NCBI GenBank assembly: GCA_937927845.1
Contig: CALFXE010000001.1
Coordinates: 15,910 to 79,909 of the forward strand
Direction of reading: 5' to 3'
DNA from: an uncultured Paludibacter sp.
GTDB taxonomy: Bacteria > Bacteroidota > Bacteroidia > Bacteroidales > Paludibacteraceae
DNA: 64,000 nucleotides
Every line of letters begins with the position of its first letter. The first letter of the stretch is position 1. The notes under the pieces were generated by a model, which was given only the letters and a program-made list of their open reading frames with translations, searched no databases and had not been told where the DNA came from. Both the position numbers and the translations under genes were made by a program. Positions 9,137 through 18,031 of this stretch are shown piece after piece.

Positions 9137-9523
9137 TCAAATCCGGTAAACGCAATTAAAGATGTAAATCGGTACATTATTGTGTGGCGGGCCATGAATT
9201 GCGTTGGCAATACTTACCGATTCAGTAGCCAATGCTGCTGTTTCGATTGTTGGGGTAAGCAAGTGCAGATCCGTAAAAAACTTTGCTGGGTTGATTGTAC
9301 TCTCTGAGGCAAAGTGAGAATCTTTTACTTTAAATGTTTGATATTTAGTTTTACAACAGCCATCACTTTCGTCACCATTCCCACATTTCTTGCTGTCTGG
9401 TTCAATAAAGCTGATATCGGTTGACTTCAATTTACCACAGCAATAAAACTGCTTCATGCCAATTCCAAAGGAGGAGAGGGCATAAATGGAAAGAAGCAAT
9501 ATGACGGCAATTTTTTTGATCAT
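9137..9523 (-). CDS. HYC_CC_PP family small exported protein
   Basis: A 128-aa protein with an N-terminal hydrophobic segment (residues 4-22), FYCCGKL at about 27-33, a second Cys cluster GCCKTKYQTFKV at about 55-66, and a late GPP. These match the hallmarks of the Bacteroidota HYC_CC_PP family, which occurs beside HMA proteins and TonB receptors. The molecular function is not known; Cys and His spacing suggests metal binding. It is the first gene of the metal cluster, with a promoter-like element about 50 bp upstream. Confidence 0.7.
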   Translation of the reverse strand: MIKKIAVILLLSIYALSSFGIGMKQFYCCGKLKSTDISFIEPDSKKCGNGDESDGCCKTKYQTFKVKDSHFASESTINPAKFFTDLHLLTPTIETAALATESVSIANAIHGPPHNNVPIYIFNCVYRI

Positions 9524-9574
9524 GTGTCAAACAAAAATCAGTAATAAAACCAGCCTTTTCTGTCAACTATGTTA

Positions 9575-9582
9575 CAAAGCTA
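9575..9582 (-). promoter_or_regulatory. Promoter -7 element (TAGCTTTG)
   Basis: On the minus strand TAGCTTTG fits the Bacteroidota TAnnTTTG consensus, 51 bp before the HYC_CC_PP gene start. No clear -33 TTTG is seen at 19-21 bp, so the call is tentative. Confidence 0.4.
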
Positions 9583-9764
9583 CTAAAGGTTTGTAAGCAG
9601 ACCCTTACATAATTTTGAAAAAGAGTTATAAAATTTCAATATCTCCTTGAAAGTCAATTGCTTTTTCATTACCATACCCCGAACCGATCATTCCGAAAAT
9701 AAAGCATCTCTCCTATGTTTTACAGTTTACAGGCCAAGACTTGTATTCTTCACTGGCTACTATA

Positions 9765-11264
9765 TTACGCAGCATGCGAATAAGATTCAAAAATCTCCAT
9801 CTCTCCACCTTGGTTAAACCTTCCCATCTGTATTGCTTTTCCTTTTTCCGGTATTTCGATCACCACATCCACGTCATGCTGGAAAGTATTAGCACCTCTA
9901 AACTTGCCTTCTTTTGTGGATTGAAAAATGAAGATGAAGGATTTGGTTGGATTCAAGTGTTTCAACCGGTTCAGATCTTCCGGCGCTAACCCTAACTTAT
10001 TTACACTGTCCAAAAAAATAAAATCATATTGAGCAAGACTATCCGGAAGAATAGATGCTACAAACAAGTTAGGGTGTGCCACATCTTTGTCATTCAACTT
10101 CTGTTGCAATGTATAATCAAGTCCCTCTTCCTTTGCCACATACAATACTTTGCCATGATGACGTGCCAGGTAACCGGCAAAATCAATGCACAAATAAGAC
10201 TTACCCATCTTCGGCTTTCCAAAAACCATTGCTGTAAAGTTGCTAGACGGATCGCCAATCAGTTTATACCATTTTCCTTTTAGTCCTATTGTTGCAAACT
10301 CCATATTGGCAAAGTCCATACTATTCATGATAGAGGGTTTCCCATCAAAACCATTCAGATGCTGACAGGCACAGCCTAAAATTCCCTCCAACCCATTCAA
10401 GGCAGCTTTTTCAATCTCTAAAGTTTTTTGAACTTTATCAGTTGTAAATACTTTCAGATTCTTTTTGAGTTCCTGTATTTCGGTAATGTAGGGATCGTTA
10501 TCAGCTACCTTTCCCTTATCCATAGCCCTGTTGATTTGCTGAAGCAATTGTTTTGCTTTTTCTTTCATGCCGGTCTTACCATTCATGCCAATATATCTCT
10601 TAATAAAATTGATAGAAGGCATTACTTTTTCTTCACCGGTTAATTTTTTGAACTCGTCATAGGTTCCAGGCTTTAGTTGAATCGTAATCTTAGCCTTCAT
10701 GTTGTTATAAGTCTCCACCAACTTGTCCTGAATGGATTTTATTTGTTCCGCATAAGGTGAAGTTTTCCGGATTCTTTTTTCCAGAATTGCCTTTTGGAGC
10801 GAATTAATAAACCGCAATAGTTCCTCTTTGGTTTTGGATTTGCCATTGAGATTTACAAACCGTTTGATAAAACGTAGTTCTTCCGGTATTCGTTCTACTA
10901 ATGTAGGCTGAACTTCATTTTCTTTTGATGCGGATTGCCTGGCTTTCTTTTTAGATGAACCATCTGGATTAACGATGCTTTGCTTTATTAATGCCTCTTG
11001 TATGATTTCTCTGCTGGACTGTTGCTGACGGATTTTCTTACGTTGCTTGTTATCTGCCTTCTTATTGTTGCTAACAAATTCGTTGAGTTTGGCAAGATAA
11101 ATGTCAATTGTTTTTTTAATTGTATCGCTTGACTGATAAGAAGTCCAATTATTTCCTCTGTCAGTAGCTTTTTCTAAAAACTCATGCCCTTTCCTGAATG
11201 CTTCGGGCAGTTCAGAAAAATCAATCTTTTCTATTTCCTTAAAATAATTGTTAGTAGCTATCAT
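9765..11264 (-). CDS. RecA-fold ATPase with duplicated helical N-terminal repeats
   Basis: A 499-aa protein. The C-terminal part is a RecA/RadA-like P-loop domain with Walker A GKPKMGKS (349-356) and Walker B FIFLDS (415-420). The N-terminal half contains two copies of a ~50-residue helical unit (131-182 and 219-271), each with the pattern FIKR(F/Y)-hydrophobic-NGK...PY. Such ATPases load or remodel proteins on DNA in phage and plasmid replication; a role with the adjacent helicase fusion (12 bp upstream) is likely. It is not a HerA/FtsK-type packaging ATPase by visible motifs. It is the last gene of the block. Confidence 0.6.
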   Translation of the reverse strand: MIATNNYFKEIEKIDFSELPEAFRKGHEFLEKATDRGNNWTSYQSSDTIKKTIDIYLAKLNEFVSNNKKADNKQRKKIRQQQSSREIIQEALIKQSIVNPDGSSKKKARQSASKENEVQPTLVERIPEELRFIKRFVNLNGKSKTKEELLRFINSLQKAILEKRIRKTSPYAEQIKSIQDKLVETYNNMKAKITIQLKPGTYDEFKKLTGEEKVMPSINFIKRYIGMNGKTGMKEKAKQLLQQINRAMDKGKVADNDPYITEIQELKKNLKVFTTDKVQKTLEIEKAALNGLEGILGCACQHLNGFDGKPSIMNSMDFANMEFATIGLKGKWYKLIGDPSSNFTAMVFGKPKMGKSYLCIDFAGYLARHHGKVLYVAKEEGLDYTLQQKLNDKDVAHPNLFVASILPDSLAQYDFIFLDSVNKLGLAPEDLNRLKHLNPTKSFIFIFQSTKEGKFRGANTFQHDVDVVIEIPEKGKAIQMGRFNQGGEMEIFESYSHAA

Positions 11265-11276
11265 AGGATTAAAAGT

Positions 11277-14200
11277 TTAAGCAGCTAATAATTCAAGTTC
11301 CAGGGCAAGAGCCTCAGCTTCCAGTTCAAGTATGCGCACATTATCGGATTGACCTTCCTCTTTTTCCTCATCAGGTGGTTCAATCTTCCTCCGGTTACTG
11401 TACCTTGTAGTCGCCTTTTCTATATCCTTCATTTGTGATGAATGTATAGTGACAGATGCGCTATGATTTATTTGTAATAGTTCTACCAGCTTATCAATAC
11501 TCTTTTCTGGTAACATAGCTACCATCTTATCAGAAGTCTTTTCAAAATTGTTATTCTCAACCAGCTCCAGTATTTGCTTATCAAGGTAAATGCCACCTCC
11601 TTTTATTCTTGAAGCTGCGACTATGATTCTATAATGTTCTCCCGACCGGAAAAAGGAAATGCCATTATTGGTAACTATATGGCCATTTTGCGTAATGGAT
11701 TTAATTAGCGGGAGTGCTTTCAGAATGGGAACTACAACTTTATCTTGCACCTGTTCACCGGGATTCCAGTTCTCTGGTAACAAGATTCCTTTTTTGACCT
11801 CTTTATTGATCGTAGTATAGCTAACCAGTTTGCCTTTAAAATCGCTAAAGGCTTGCAGGAGATTGCCGGTGATAATATGCCGGGTCTTGCGATCAACATT
11901 ATTTTGTTTGGTGTATTGCTCCCACTGCGATAACAGGCCCCCCATATCCGGCTGCTCTATGTCCATGCTGCTACCAATGATCGCCATGATCTCTTCATTG
12001 TACGAGGCAGGCATAGCGAGGTATTTACTGCTATTCGCAATGGCAAACCGGAGCTTCATAGCTGAAGGCGCATAAGGATTCTTTTTCTTTTTATCAATAA
12101 CTATTCCCAGGAATACTGCCGGAACAAGCTCGTTCCCTCCTTCATAGGTTTCGACCGGGTAGCTTAACAGGCGACCAGGATAAAAGAAATTCATAGACTT
12201 TACAAGATAATCACGTCTATTATTGAAGGTCTTTTCCAGGTTTTGAAGTTGCGCCTCCCTTGCTTCGTCCAGCTCTTTTTCCCTTTCAGCGATCAACTGT
12301 TGCCACGCAGACTGCCCTTCTGTTTCCAGAATCTTTTGTATCCTCTTTTCAGCAGGAATGCTCATTTTTAAAAGATCATACTTGCCATGTACTTCGCTTA
12401 CTTCCTTCGCCAGCCGTTCCTCTATGCCGACTTTATAATCTTTTAAAGTCTCCTCCTGAACTTCTTTTGGGTCTTTCCCTTTGAGTGCCTCCTGCAAGAG
12501 ATTAGCAAGCTCATTCCTGCTGAAAGGTTTTTTCAGAACATTCGCTTTTACGGTTTCAAGGATACTATCATCACCAAATGCACTATCACTTCCTTTGCCC
12601 ATTTTTATCACCCGGCTTGCAGTAGTTTCCGCTTCCAGGTTCATCGCTTCTACTTCCAGATCATACTCACCAATCTGCTTTAGGTATTCAACAAAGTCAT
12701 TATAACGCTCTGATATTTCATTATAAAATTCCTGCTGCATCTTCGTTGACAATACCGCAACTCTACCAGATACCCGGTGCGCTGCATCTTCCAGAGCAAA
12801 AGCATCACTGCTGCCACCATCGGATTTTGAATCCTTGAGATGCAGCGGATCGTCCAGCAGATCATTTACATCTTTATTTTCCATTAGATAGTCACGCACG
12901 ATTTTATCGCCGTATTTGTTTAAAAAATCCGGTACGTCTAAAATTTTGGTGGATTGCTTTTGATTGGAAGTGGTATTGGCGTCCAAAGACTTTAATTTCT
13001 TTTGGAGCATCATCATTAATCGCTTTTCCGCAGGTATCGCAGATGTCACATAATCATAAATAGGCCTTTGGATTTGCCCGGTACGATTAATTCGCCCTCG
13101 CTTTTGTACTTCGGTAGAAATATCGAGTTCCGCCTGCAGGACGATCATTACTCTTTGCTGTACCTGGTTAGCAGGAACTTTGGCAGTAGGGATAGCGTGG
13201 GCTGATGCGCCGGTGCTGCCTGATTGATTTATCATCAACACGTCCACTTCGTTATTATTGAACTGCCGGAAAGCATCATTGGTATTAATACGCTTACGTG
13301 ACAGCACAATTCCTTTACCGGTTTTTAGATTTACCTGCACTTCATATTTGCGCCCTGTCACTTCGGCTACACTATAGCCTGCTTCTTTAATTTTTTTGAT
13401 AATAACATCTATGGGTGAAATGCTGATACCCGTCGTAACTGTCTTAATCCTCTCCATGATACGTTGGTATTCTCTTTGACCTTCGACTGACAGATCGTTT
13501 ATAGCGAAATGCTCATGCACCGGGTTTCCGTCAATATCCTTCACCGTGTAGCGCATAACTCCGTTTAAACCCCTTCGTAACACTTCGGCAAAATCTGTAT
13601 TAATCGTATCACCATCTGCAACCGGCATTCCCTGATCATTGTCCATGCTCTCAATAAAGCTGCCCATTGTGGAAGCAAAAGCGATCACGGGTTTCTTCCC
13701 TTCCTTTAACCGGGCAATAGTTCTTTCTGCCACCGCTTCGGCTTTAAGAGAAAATAGCATTTGATTAATAACCTGGAAGACTTTGGAGAAATAAGGCAGG
13801 TTATCCACTCCTGCCTGTGAAGTGCCTTCTCTTATTTCCACTTCCTTTCCCTCGGCTACTGCGATTTTGTCCAAATCCTCTACCATATTATTGACATAGG
13901 TTCCCTGAAAAGCGATAATGTCCCGCAGGATTTTCGTGATATTATCGGAGATTGCTTGATGTTCCTCTGCTTTATCATCAAGGGAAATATAGTTTACCTC
14001 TACACCTTCAAAACTTCTTTCCCGCCGCATCATTTGCCCCTCCGCTACAAGTTGAGATGATAAAACCTCTTGCATGGCAACACCGCCTTTGGTGATGGCA
14101 TCCACCAAGTCATCCCTTGTCATGTTGCAATCAGATATAGAGGTTTTCATAGCATAAATAGGCATATTATCCGGTCGCTTGGCAAAAGTGGCAGATAGAA

Positions 14201-16331
14201 ACACAACTCCTTTGGTATCCCGGATTACCCCTTGCATAAATTCGCCCGTATTAGATGAGCCACTGGAGTTATGCGCTTCATCAAGTATGAAAATATTGTC
14301 GGGTGCGATGGCACGAAGAAAGTTTGGCTTTTCCGGTTTCTTTTCGGCAGAATTGAATTGCGTATAAGTGCCTAACACAAAATCATACCCGGCAGGCAAC
14401 TGGCGGGAGGCAATAATATCTTGCTGCTCGCCGGGCGGCGGCGCCTGGTAAATCACTTCGCCGTCTTCATCTTTAATATCCGTCTTGCTTTCCCGGCTGT
14501 TGACAATAAAAGGCTTTAAGTGACCTGAACCTATCGCAGACAGGTCACGGTATATATCAGAGAAAAGATTTGCCTTTTCGGTCAGGAACACCGGCTTTAA
14601 TCCCTGCATTACTGCATAACGAATCATGGATGCTGCGATGCGACCCTTACCAATGCCAGTCTGATCGCCGATAATCATTCCCTGGCTTCTTGCTTCAATG
14701 TTATAGATCGCCATTGCTACCGCATCAATCTGTTCAGCGGAAAGCACTTTACAAAGAGCGTCTTTGTTTGGATATTTCAAACGGTGACGTACAAAATTAT
14801 CCATGTTGCCACCGACTTCTTTTTTTACCAGTTTGACGGCTTCCAAAGTTTCAAAAGCCATGCTGTCCGGCACTTGAGTATTTAGAACAGTACAGGCTTC
14901 GGATGCTGGTTCATAAGGTGCACCGAGGTCGGATTCATTTTCCAACCCCTTAAACGAATTGGCATCTTCTTCAACCAATACCTGGTAACCGGTTTCCTGT
15001 AACTGCTTTTTGATGGCAGCCAGCTTTTCTGGCGTGATCGAAATACCGTGTACTTTTTTTCCGTTAATGATGGCAAACTTTACCAGTGGCAGCGAAAATA
15101 TATATACCAATCGCTCAGCATCGAGGTCGAAGGTTTCATATTCGCCGGTAGATTCATTCTTTAACAGGAAAAGCTGGTTATGCCTGGCAGGCTTTTGCTT
15201 TTTGAAATAAGTATAGTGCCAATATATCGTTTTATTTATGTTACCCGGAACCGCTGGCAAGCCATCAAGGGATTTTAATAATTCAAGCTCCAGCGCCAAT
15301 GCTTCGGCTTCTAACTCTAATATTTTCATAGTGTCGGTTTCATTAAAGTTTGTTTCCATTGCATCCATAACCCGCTCAAACAGGTCATCAAACGTTTTTA
15401 CTTCCCCATCTGTGTCGGGATTATATACCGGGGCATTGCCAATAGGTACTGGCTTTCGCCCATTAATTAAAATCAGGCGAACATCAAAAGCGGTCCCCTG
15501 TCTTGAATAGAGTTTGTGGCCATCAATATTGATAACGGCAGCAACGTTGTACCGGCTATACAAGTAATTAAAGAAGATGCGTTGCTTACCCGCTTGTATT
15601 CTTCCTTTATCGTCCCATCTTGTATGGCCACCGATAATAATGGCCGCTTTGCCCGAATCTTTCATGCAATCCAATGCTCGCAGTGCCATTACATGCTCTA
15701 ATGACCTCATCCGGAAAGTATCATAAAGAATCTCCTTTTCGCTTATCCCAAATGGAGGATTGGTCAGCACTGCATCAAAGACTTTTGAAAACTCATTGAA
15801 GGGCCGGGTTGCGTCTTCTTTTAAAATTTTTGAAAACTGCTGCGTTTGCAAATTCCTGTTTCGTGTGGGATCAATCTCGTTGACGATAAAATTGAACGGG
15901 TTACCTGCAATAGTAAGAAGGCCGTTACCGGCAGAGGGTTCAAAATAAAGACTTCTGACAAACGGTTTATGAATACCGCAAAAAACACCTGCCAAATATC
16001 CGATAGGCGCAGGTGTTGAATATTGCTGCAATAAGATACTTTGCGAAGTGCGGTGCGAAAGATTAACCTGTGAATAATATAACTCTACAATCTTATCAAA
16101 TCTGTCCTTGATAGTTCCTTGACTATGGGCCAACTCCCTTGCCCTGTTAACAATAGCGAGTTCGGTAAGTTCTTTGACCTCGGTTTTATCGGTGATACCA
16201 TAAGCAGCAGCCAATTTCTCAATAGAAATTTTATTATGCTTTTTTCCGGCTACGAGTTCTGACAGCACTTCTTCCACAAATGCCTTACCCGAAAAATCGG
16301 AACTATTGGTATGGACTGTTCTACTTTTCAT
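11277..16331 (-). CDS. DNA N6-methyltransferase / strawberry-notch-like helicase fusion
   Basis: A 1684-aa protein. The N-terminal methyltransferase has motif I FEPSAGNG (130-137) and motif IV NPPF (191-194). A helicase follows with Walker A GDQTGIGKGR (about 553-562), DEAH near 683, an SAT motif near 711 and motif VI QKRGRINRTGQ near 1077, as in strawberry-notch (SBNO)-type SF2 helicases. A long, partly coiled C-terminal region ends in a short Leu/Glu motif that also occurs at residues 337-352. Comparable fusions occur in conjugative elements and large phages, including DarB of phage P1, an antirestriction protein packaged in virions. Methylating or protecting the element's DNA is inferred. 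Its start overlaps the stop of the preceding gene (TAATG). Confidence 0.85.
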   Translation of the reverse strand: MKSRTVHTNSSDFSGKAFVEEVLSELVAGKKHNKISIEKLAAAYGITDKTEVKELTELAIVNRARELAHSQGTIKDRFDKIVELYYSQVNLSHRTSQSILLQQYSTPAPIGYLAGVFCGIHKPFVRSLYFEPSAGNGLLTIAGNPFNFIVNEIDPTRNRNLQTQQFSKILKEDATRPFNEFSKVFDAVLTNPPFGISEKEILYDTFRMRSLEHVMALRALDCMKDSGKAAIIIGGHTRWDDKGRIQAGKQRIFFNYLYSRYNVAAVINIDGHKLYSRQGTAFDVRLILINGRKPVPIGNAPVYNPDTDGEVKTFDDLFERVMDAMETNFNETDTMKILELEAEALALELELLKSLDGLPAVPGNINKTIYWHYTYFKKQKPARHNQLFLLKNESTGEYETFDLDAERLVYIFSLPLVKFAIINGKKVHGISITPEKLAAIKKQLQETGYQVLVEEDANSFKGLENESDLGAPYEPASEACTVLNTQVPDSMAFETLEAVKLVKKEVGGNMDNFVRHRLKYPNKDALCKVLSAEQIDAVAMAIYNIEARSQGMIIGDQTGIGKGRIAASMIRYAVMQGLKPVFLTEKANLFSDIYRDLSAIGSGHLKPFIVNSRESKTDIKDEDGEVIYQAPPPGEQQDIIASRQLPAGYDFVLGTYTQFNSAEKKPEKPNFLRAIAPDNIFILDEAHNSSGSSNTGEFMQGVIRDTKGVVFLSATFAKRPDNMPIYAMKTSISDCNMTRDDLVDAITKGGVAMQEVLSSQLVAEGQMMRRERSFEGVEVNYISLDDKAEEHQAISDNITKILRDIIAFQGTYVNNMVEDLDKIAVAEGKEVEIREGTSQAGVDNLPYFSKVFQVINQMLFSLKAEAVAERTIARLKEGKKPVIAFASTMGSFIESMDNDQGMPVADGDTINTDFAEVLRRGLNGVMRYTVKDIDGNPVHEHFAINDLSVEGQREYQRIMERIKTVTTGISISPIDVIIKKIKEAGYSVAEVTGRKYEVQVNLKTGKGIVLSRKRINTNDAFRQFNNNEVDVLMINQSGSTGASAHAIPTAKVPANQVQQRVMIVLQAELDISTEVQKRGRINRTGQIQRPIYDYVTSAIPAEKRLMMMLQKKLKSLDANTTSNQKQSTKILDVPDFLNKYGDKIVRDYLMENKDVNDLLDDPLHLKDSKSDGGSSDAFALEDAAHRVSGRVAVLSTKMQQEFYNEISERYNDFVEYLKQIGEYDLEVEAMNLEAETTASRVIKMGKGSDSAFGDDSILETVKANVLKKPFSRNELANLLQEALKGKDPKEVQEETLKDYKVGIEERLAKEVSEVHGKYDLLKMSIPAEKRIQKILETEGQSAWQQLIAEREKELDEAREAQLQNLEKTFNNRRDYLVKSMNFFYPGRLLSYPVETYEGGNELVPAVFLGIVIDKKKKNPYAPSAMKLRFAIANSSKYLAMPASYNEEIMAIIGSSMDIEQPDMGGLLSQWEQYTKQNNVDRKTRHIITGNLLQAFSDFKGKLVSYTTINKEVKKGILLPENWNPGEQVQDKVVVPILKALPLIKSITQNGHIVTNNGISFFRSGEHYRIIVAASRIKGGGIYLDKQILELVENNNFEKTSDKMVAMLPEKSIDKLVELLQINHSASVTIHSSQMKDIEKATTRYSNRRKIEPPDEEKEEGQSDNVRILELEAEALALELELLAA
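11286..11333 (-). repeat. C-terminal copy of a 16-residue Leu/Glu motif
   Basis: Encodes ILELEAEALALELELL at residues 1667-1682 of the helicase fusion, identical in protein to the copy at 15276-15323. Nine of the 16 codons differ by synonymous changes, so the protein sequence is kept while the DNA has diverged. Confidence 0.9.
15276..15323 (-). repeat. Internal copy of the 16-residue Leu/Glu motif
   Basis: Encodes residues 337-352 of the helicase fusion, in the linker between the methyltransferase and helicase parts. The residue sequence is the same as at the C-terminus. It looks like an amphipathic or coiled interaction motif; function is unknown. Confidence 0.9.
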
Positions 16332-16603
16332 TATTCAACCGGGCCGGGATCAGGATAACCCTGCAAAAAGTTTGTAATCCACCCATTTAGTATTTGAGCC
16401 AAATTATCCGCACCAGTGTTTACGGGAACTACCACCTGCGCAGCATGGATGAACACACTACCAAAGCAACAACCTGTATCAATCTTTATCATATCGTCCC
16501 GTACAAACCGAACGGCTTTTATATGGTGCTTCATGAGAAAGAAAAATCCGTCTCCACTGGCAAAGCGTAAACTGGCTCCGGTATCGGTGATCTGGTAACT
16601 CAT
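16331..16603 (-). CDS. Small paralogous protein, copy 2 (90 aa)
   Basis: I do not recognise the family. The start at 16603 (MSYQITDTG) is chosen over the upstream ATG at 16669 because the downstream product then matches its paralogue at 16662-16934 residue for residue in length (90 aa), and because the longer form would overlap that gene. The protein is beta-rich with SGDGFFFLMKHHIK, DTGCCFGSVFIHA and a C-terminal PG-rich tail (QGYPDPGP). The two copies share about 80 percent of residues by eye, pointing to tandem duplication. The stop overlaps the start of the methyltransferase-helicase gene. Confidence 0.75.
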   Translation of the reverse strand: MSYQITDTGASLRFASGDGFFFLMKHHIKAVRFVRDDMIKIDTGCCFGSVFIHAAQVVVPVNTGADNLAQILNGWITNFLQGYPDPGPVE

Positions 16604-16661
16604 GTTTTGCTGTTTATACTTTCTGTAAAGAGTTCTATATTTCTTCTGTAACCATTTCACA

Positions 16662-16934
16662 TTAATCACTCGGACCCGGTTCCGGGTAACCCTGCAAAAA
16701 TTGGGTTGTCCAGCCGTTGAGTATATCTGCCAGATTATTTGCTCCTGTATTGTCTGGTATTGTTACCTGACTTGCATGAATGAACAAGCTGTCAAAGCAA
16801 CAGCCCGTATCAACCTTTATCATATCATCTCTCACATACCGGATGGCTTTTATGTGATGCTTCATTACAAAGAAAAAGCCATCCCCACTGGTAAAGCGCA
16901 GGCTGGCTCCCGTATCGTTGATCTGGTAGCTCAT
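16662..16934 (-). CDS. Small paralogous protein, copy 1 (90 aa)
   Basis: Paralogue of the 90-aa protein encoded next downstream. Features are the same: N-terminal MSYQINDTGASLRF, a conserved MKHHIKAIRYVRDDMIKVDTG-like core, an adjacent Cys pair (DTGCCF) and a PEPGP tail. Function is unknown. The start overlaps the stop of the 56-aa membrane protein gene (ATGA), so translation is probably coupled. The kept length and the conserved CC and HH residues suggest both copies are under selection. Confidence 0.75.
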   Translation of the reverse strand: MSYQINDTGASLRFTSGDGFFFVMKHHIKAIRYVRDDMIKVDTGCCFDSLFIHASQVTIPDNTGANNLADILNGWTTQFLQGYPEPGPSD

Positions 16935-17101
16935 GATTCTTGCTTGTTTAAACTTTCTGCAATGCTTTCGCCAATGATAGAACCGATAAAGCCTCCGAAC
17001 ATAACATAGGGTACTGCATCCTTACCCGCAGATCTTGCATACCAATATGTCAAAAGAGACACAAACAATGTGCTTGCTGATACAATTGTTTTTTCCTTCA
17101 T
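16931..17101 (-). CDS. 56-aa membrane protein
   Basis: A short frame with ATG at 17101 and stop at 16931-16933. The product starts MKEKTIVSASTLFVSLLTYW, then has a short polar turn ARSAGKDAV and a second hydrophobic, glycine-rich segment (VMFGGFIGSIIG) before a charged tail. It fits exactly between the coiled-coil protein gene (5 bp upstream) and the 90-aa gene, with an ATGA overlap, which supports it as a real gene despite its size. Two short membrane spans beside a holin-like gene make an accessory lysis role possible, but this is a guess. Confidence 0.7.
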   Translation of the reverse strand: MKEKTIVSASTLFVSLLTYWYARSAGKDAVPYVMFGGFIGSIIGESIAESLNKQES

Positions 17102-17106
17102 ACTGC

Positions 17107-17796
17107 TTATTGAGTTAGATAATGTGTTGCAAGTCCCGATAGGATGGCTGTACCAAGTGCAAGCAATCTGCCTTTTCGCTTTTGACGCTTTACCTGCTTT
17201 CGGAGAGACTTATTTTCAGAAAAAAGTATCTCCTGCTGTTTTATTGATTGATCGAAGACAGTTGACAGCTCATTATACTGTGAAGTCTTAATGGCTATGA
17301 TAGAATCCTTTCCCGCTATAATGTTATCCTGTAAGGCGATTTGCAATTCATAAAGGCTATCTTTAAGCTCATTGTCCTGGATATATCCACTTACTTCCTG
17401 CACGAGTGAATCGCAAGGTGATAAGCTGCTATCCATCACAACCGAAGCAGGATCAATTTTTTTAAGCAGCTCTTTGGCTGGATAGCCTTGCGGTGCAATC
17501 ATCTTTTTGATGGTAGCTGCTTTTGTCTTTGTTTTTGCTTTGATAGCATTAAGCTGCACTTTTGTTGCAGAAAGCTCCGTTTGCAATTGCTGGTTTTTAT
17601 TCGTCAGTTCCGTGATCTTAATTTGATAACAGGCTTCGATACTGTCTGCTTTCTGCTGCAATACTTCAGGCTTCACCAGGTTCTCATTAAGAGCATCATC
17701 ATTGCAACCGCCGAATAAGAGAAATGTGATGCAGCAGCCTAAGACAAAACAAATAACTCCAATAGCAAGTGATGATTTAAGATTAAAAGAAATCAT
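17107..17796 (-). CDS. Coiled-coil membrane protein, spanin-like
   Basis: A 229-aa product starting at MISFNLKSS; the upstream in-frame ATG at 17862 lies inside the preceding gene and is disfavoured. Residues about 10-30 form a membrane segment ending FLLFGGC, followed by long heptad-rich coiled coils (about 45-80 and 130-205), a basic stretch KQVKRQKRKGR and a C-terminal hydrophobic end. N-terminal anchor plus periplasmic coiled coil directly after a holin-like gene resembles inner-membrane spanins (Rz), though sequence identity to known spanins cannot be claimed. The leader TTTAAACCTTATTCTATG resembles other leaders in the block. Confidence 0.5.
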   Translation of the reverse strand: MISFNLKSSLAIGVICFVLGCCITFLLFGGCNDDALNENLVKPEVLQQKADSIEACYQIKITELTNKNQQLQTELSATKVQLNAIKAKTKTKAATIKKMIAPQGYPAKELLKKIDPASVVMDSSLSPCDSLVQEVSGYIQDNELKDSLYELQIALQDNIIAGKDSIIAIKTSQYNELSTVFDQSIKQQEILFSENKSLRKQVKRQKRKGRLLALGTAILSGLATHYLTQ

Positions 17797-17815
17797 AGAA
17801 TAAGGTTTAAAAGGG

Positions 17816-18031
17816 TTAGATTTTTGTTTTTCGCTCGATAGAGTAACCAAAGCAGCCTGCACCTACCAGGCTCACGAAAGAATAAAACATAAACTCAGGC
17901 ACATTGAGGCTAAAGAATTGCTGCGCTATCCAGCTAATGATAATGACAACGATAAATAGCGCAATCACCAGTTCCCTCAAGCTGAAGTTGCCGTCCTTGT
18001 CTTTGAATAGCTGTTGGAAAAAACATTTCAT
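17816..18031 (-). CDS. Holin-like two-helix membrane protein
   Basis: A 71-aa protein with two hydrophobic segments (about 19-38 and 45-63), a short charged N-terminus including DKDGNFSLRE, and a basic tail ERKTKI. Size, topology and the position next to peptidoglycan-degrading enzymes fit a phage holin. The start codon overlaps the stop of the L,D-transpeptidase-like gene (TAATG). Holins are poorly conserved in sequence, so the call rests on context. Confidence 0.55.
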   Translation of the reverse strand: MKCFFQQLFKDKDGNFSLRELVIALFIVVIIISWIAQQFFSLNVPEFMFYSFVSLVGAGCFGYSIERKTKI

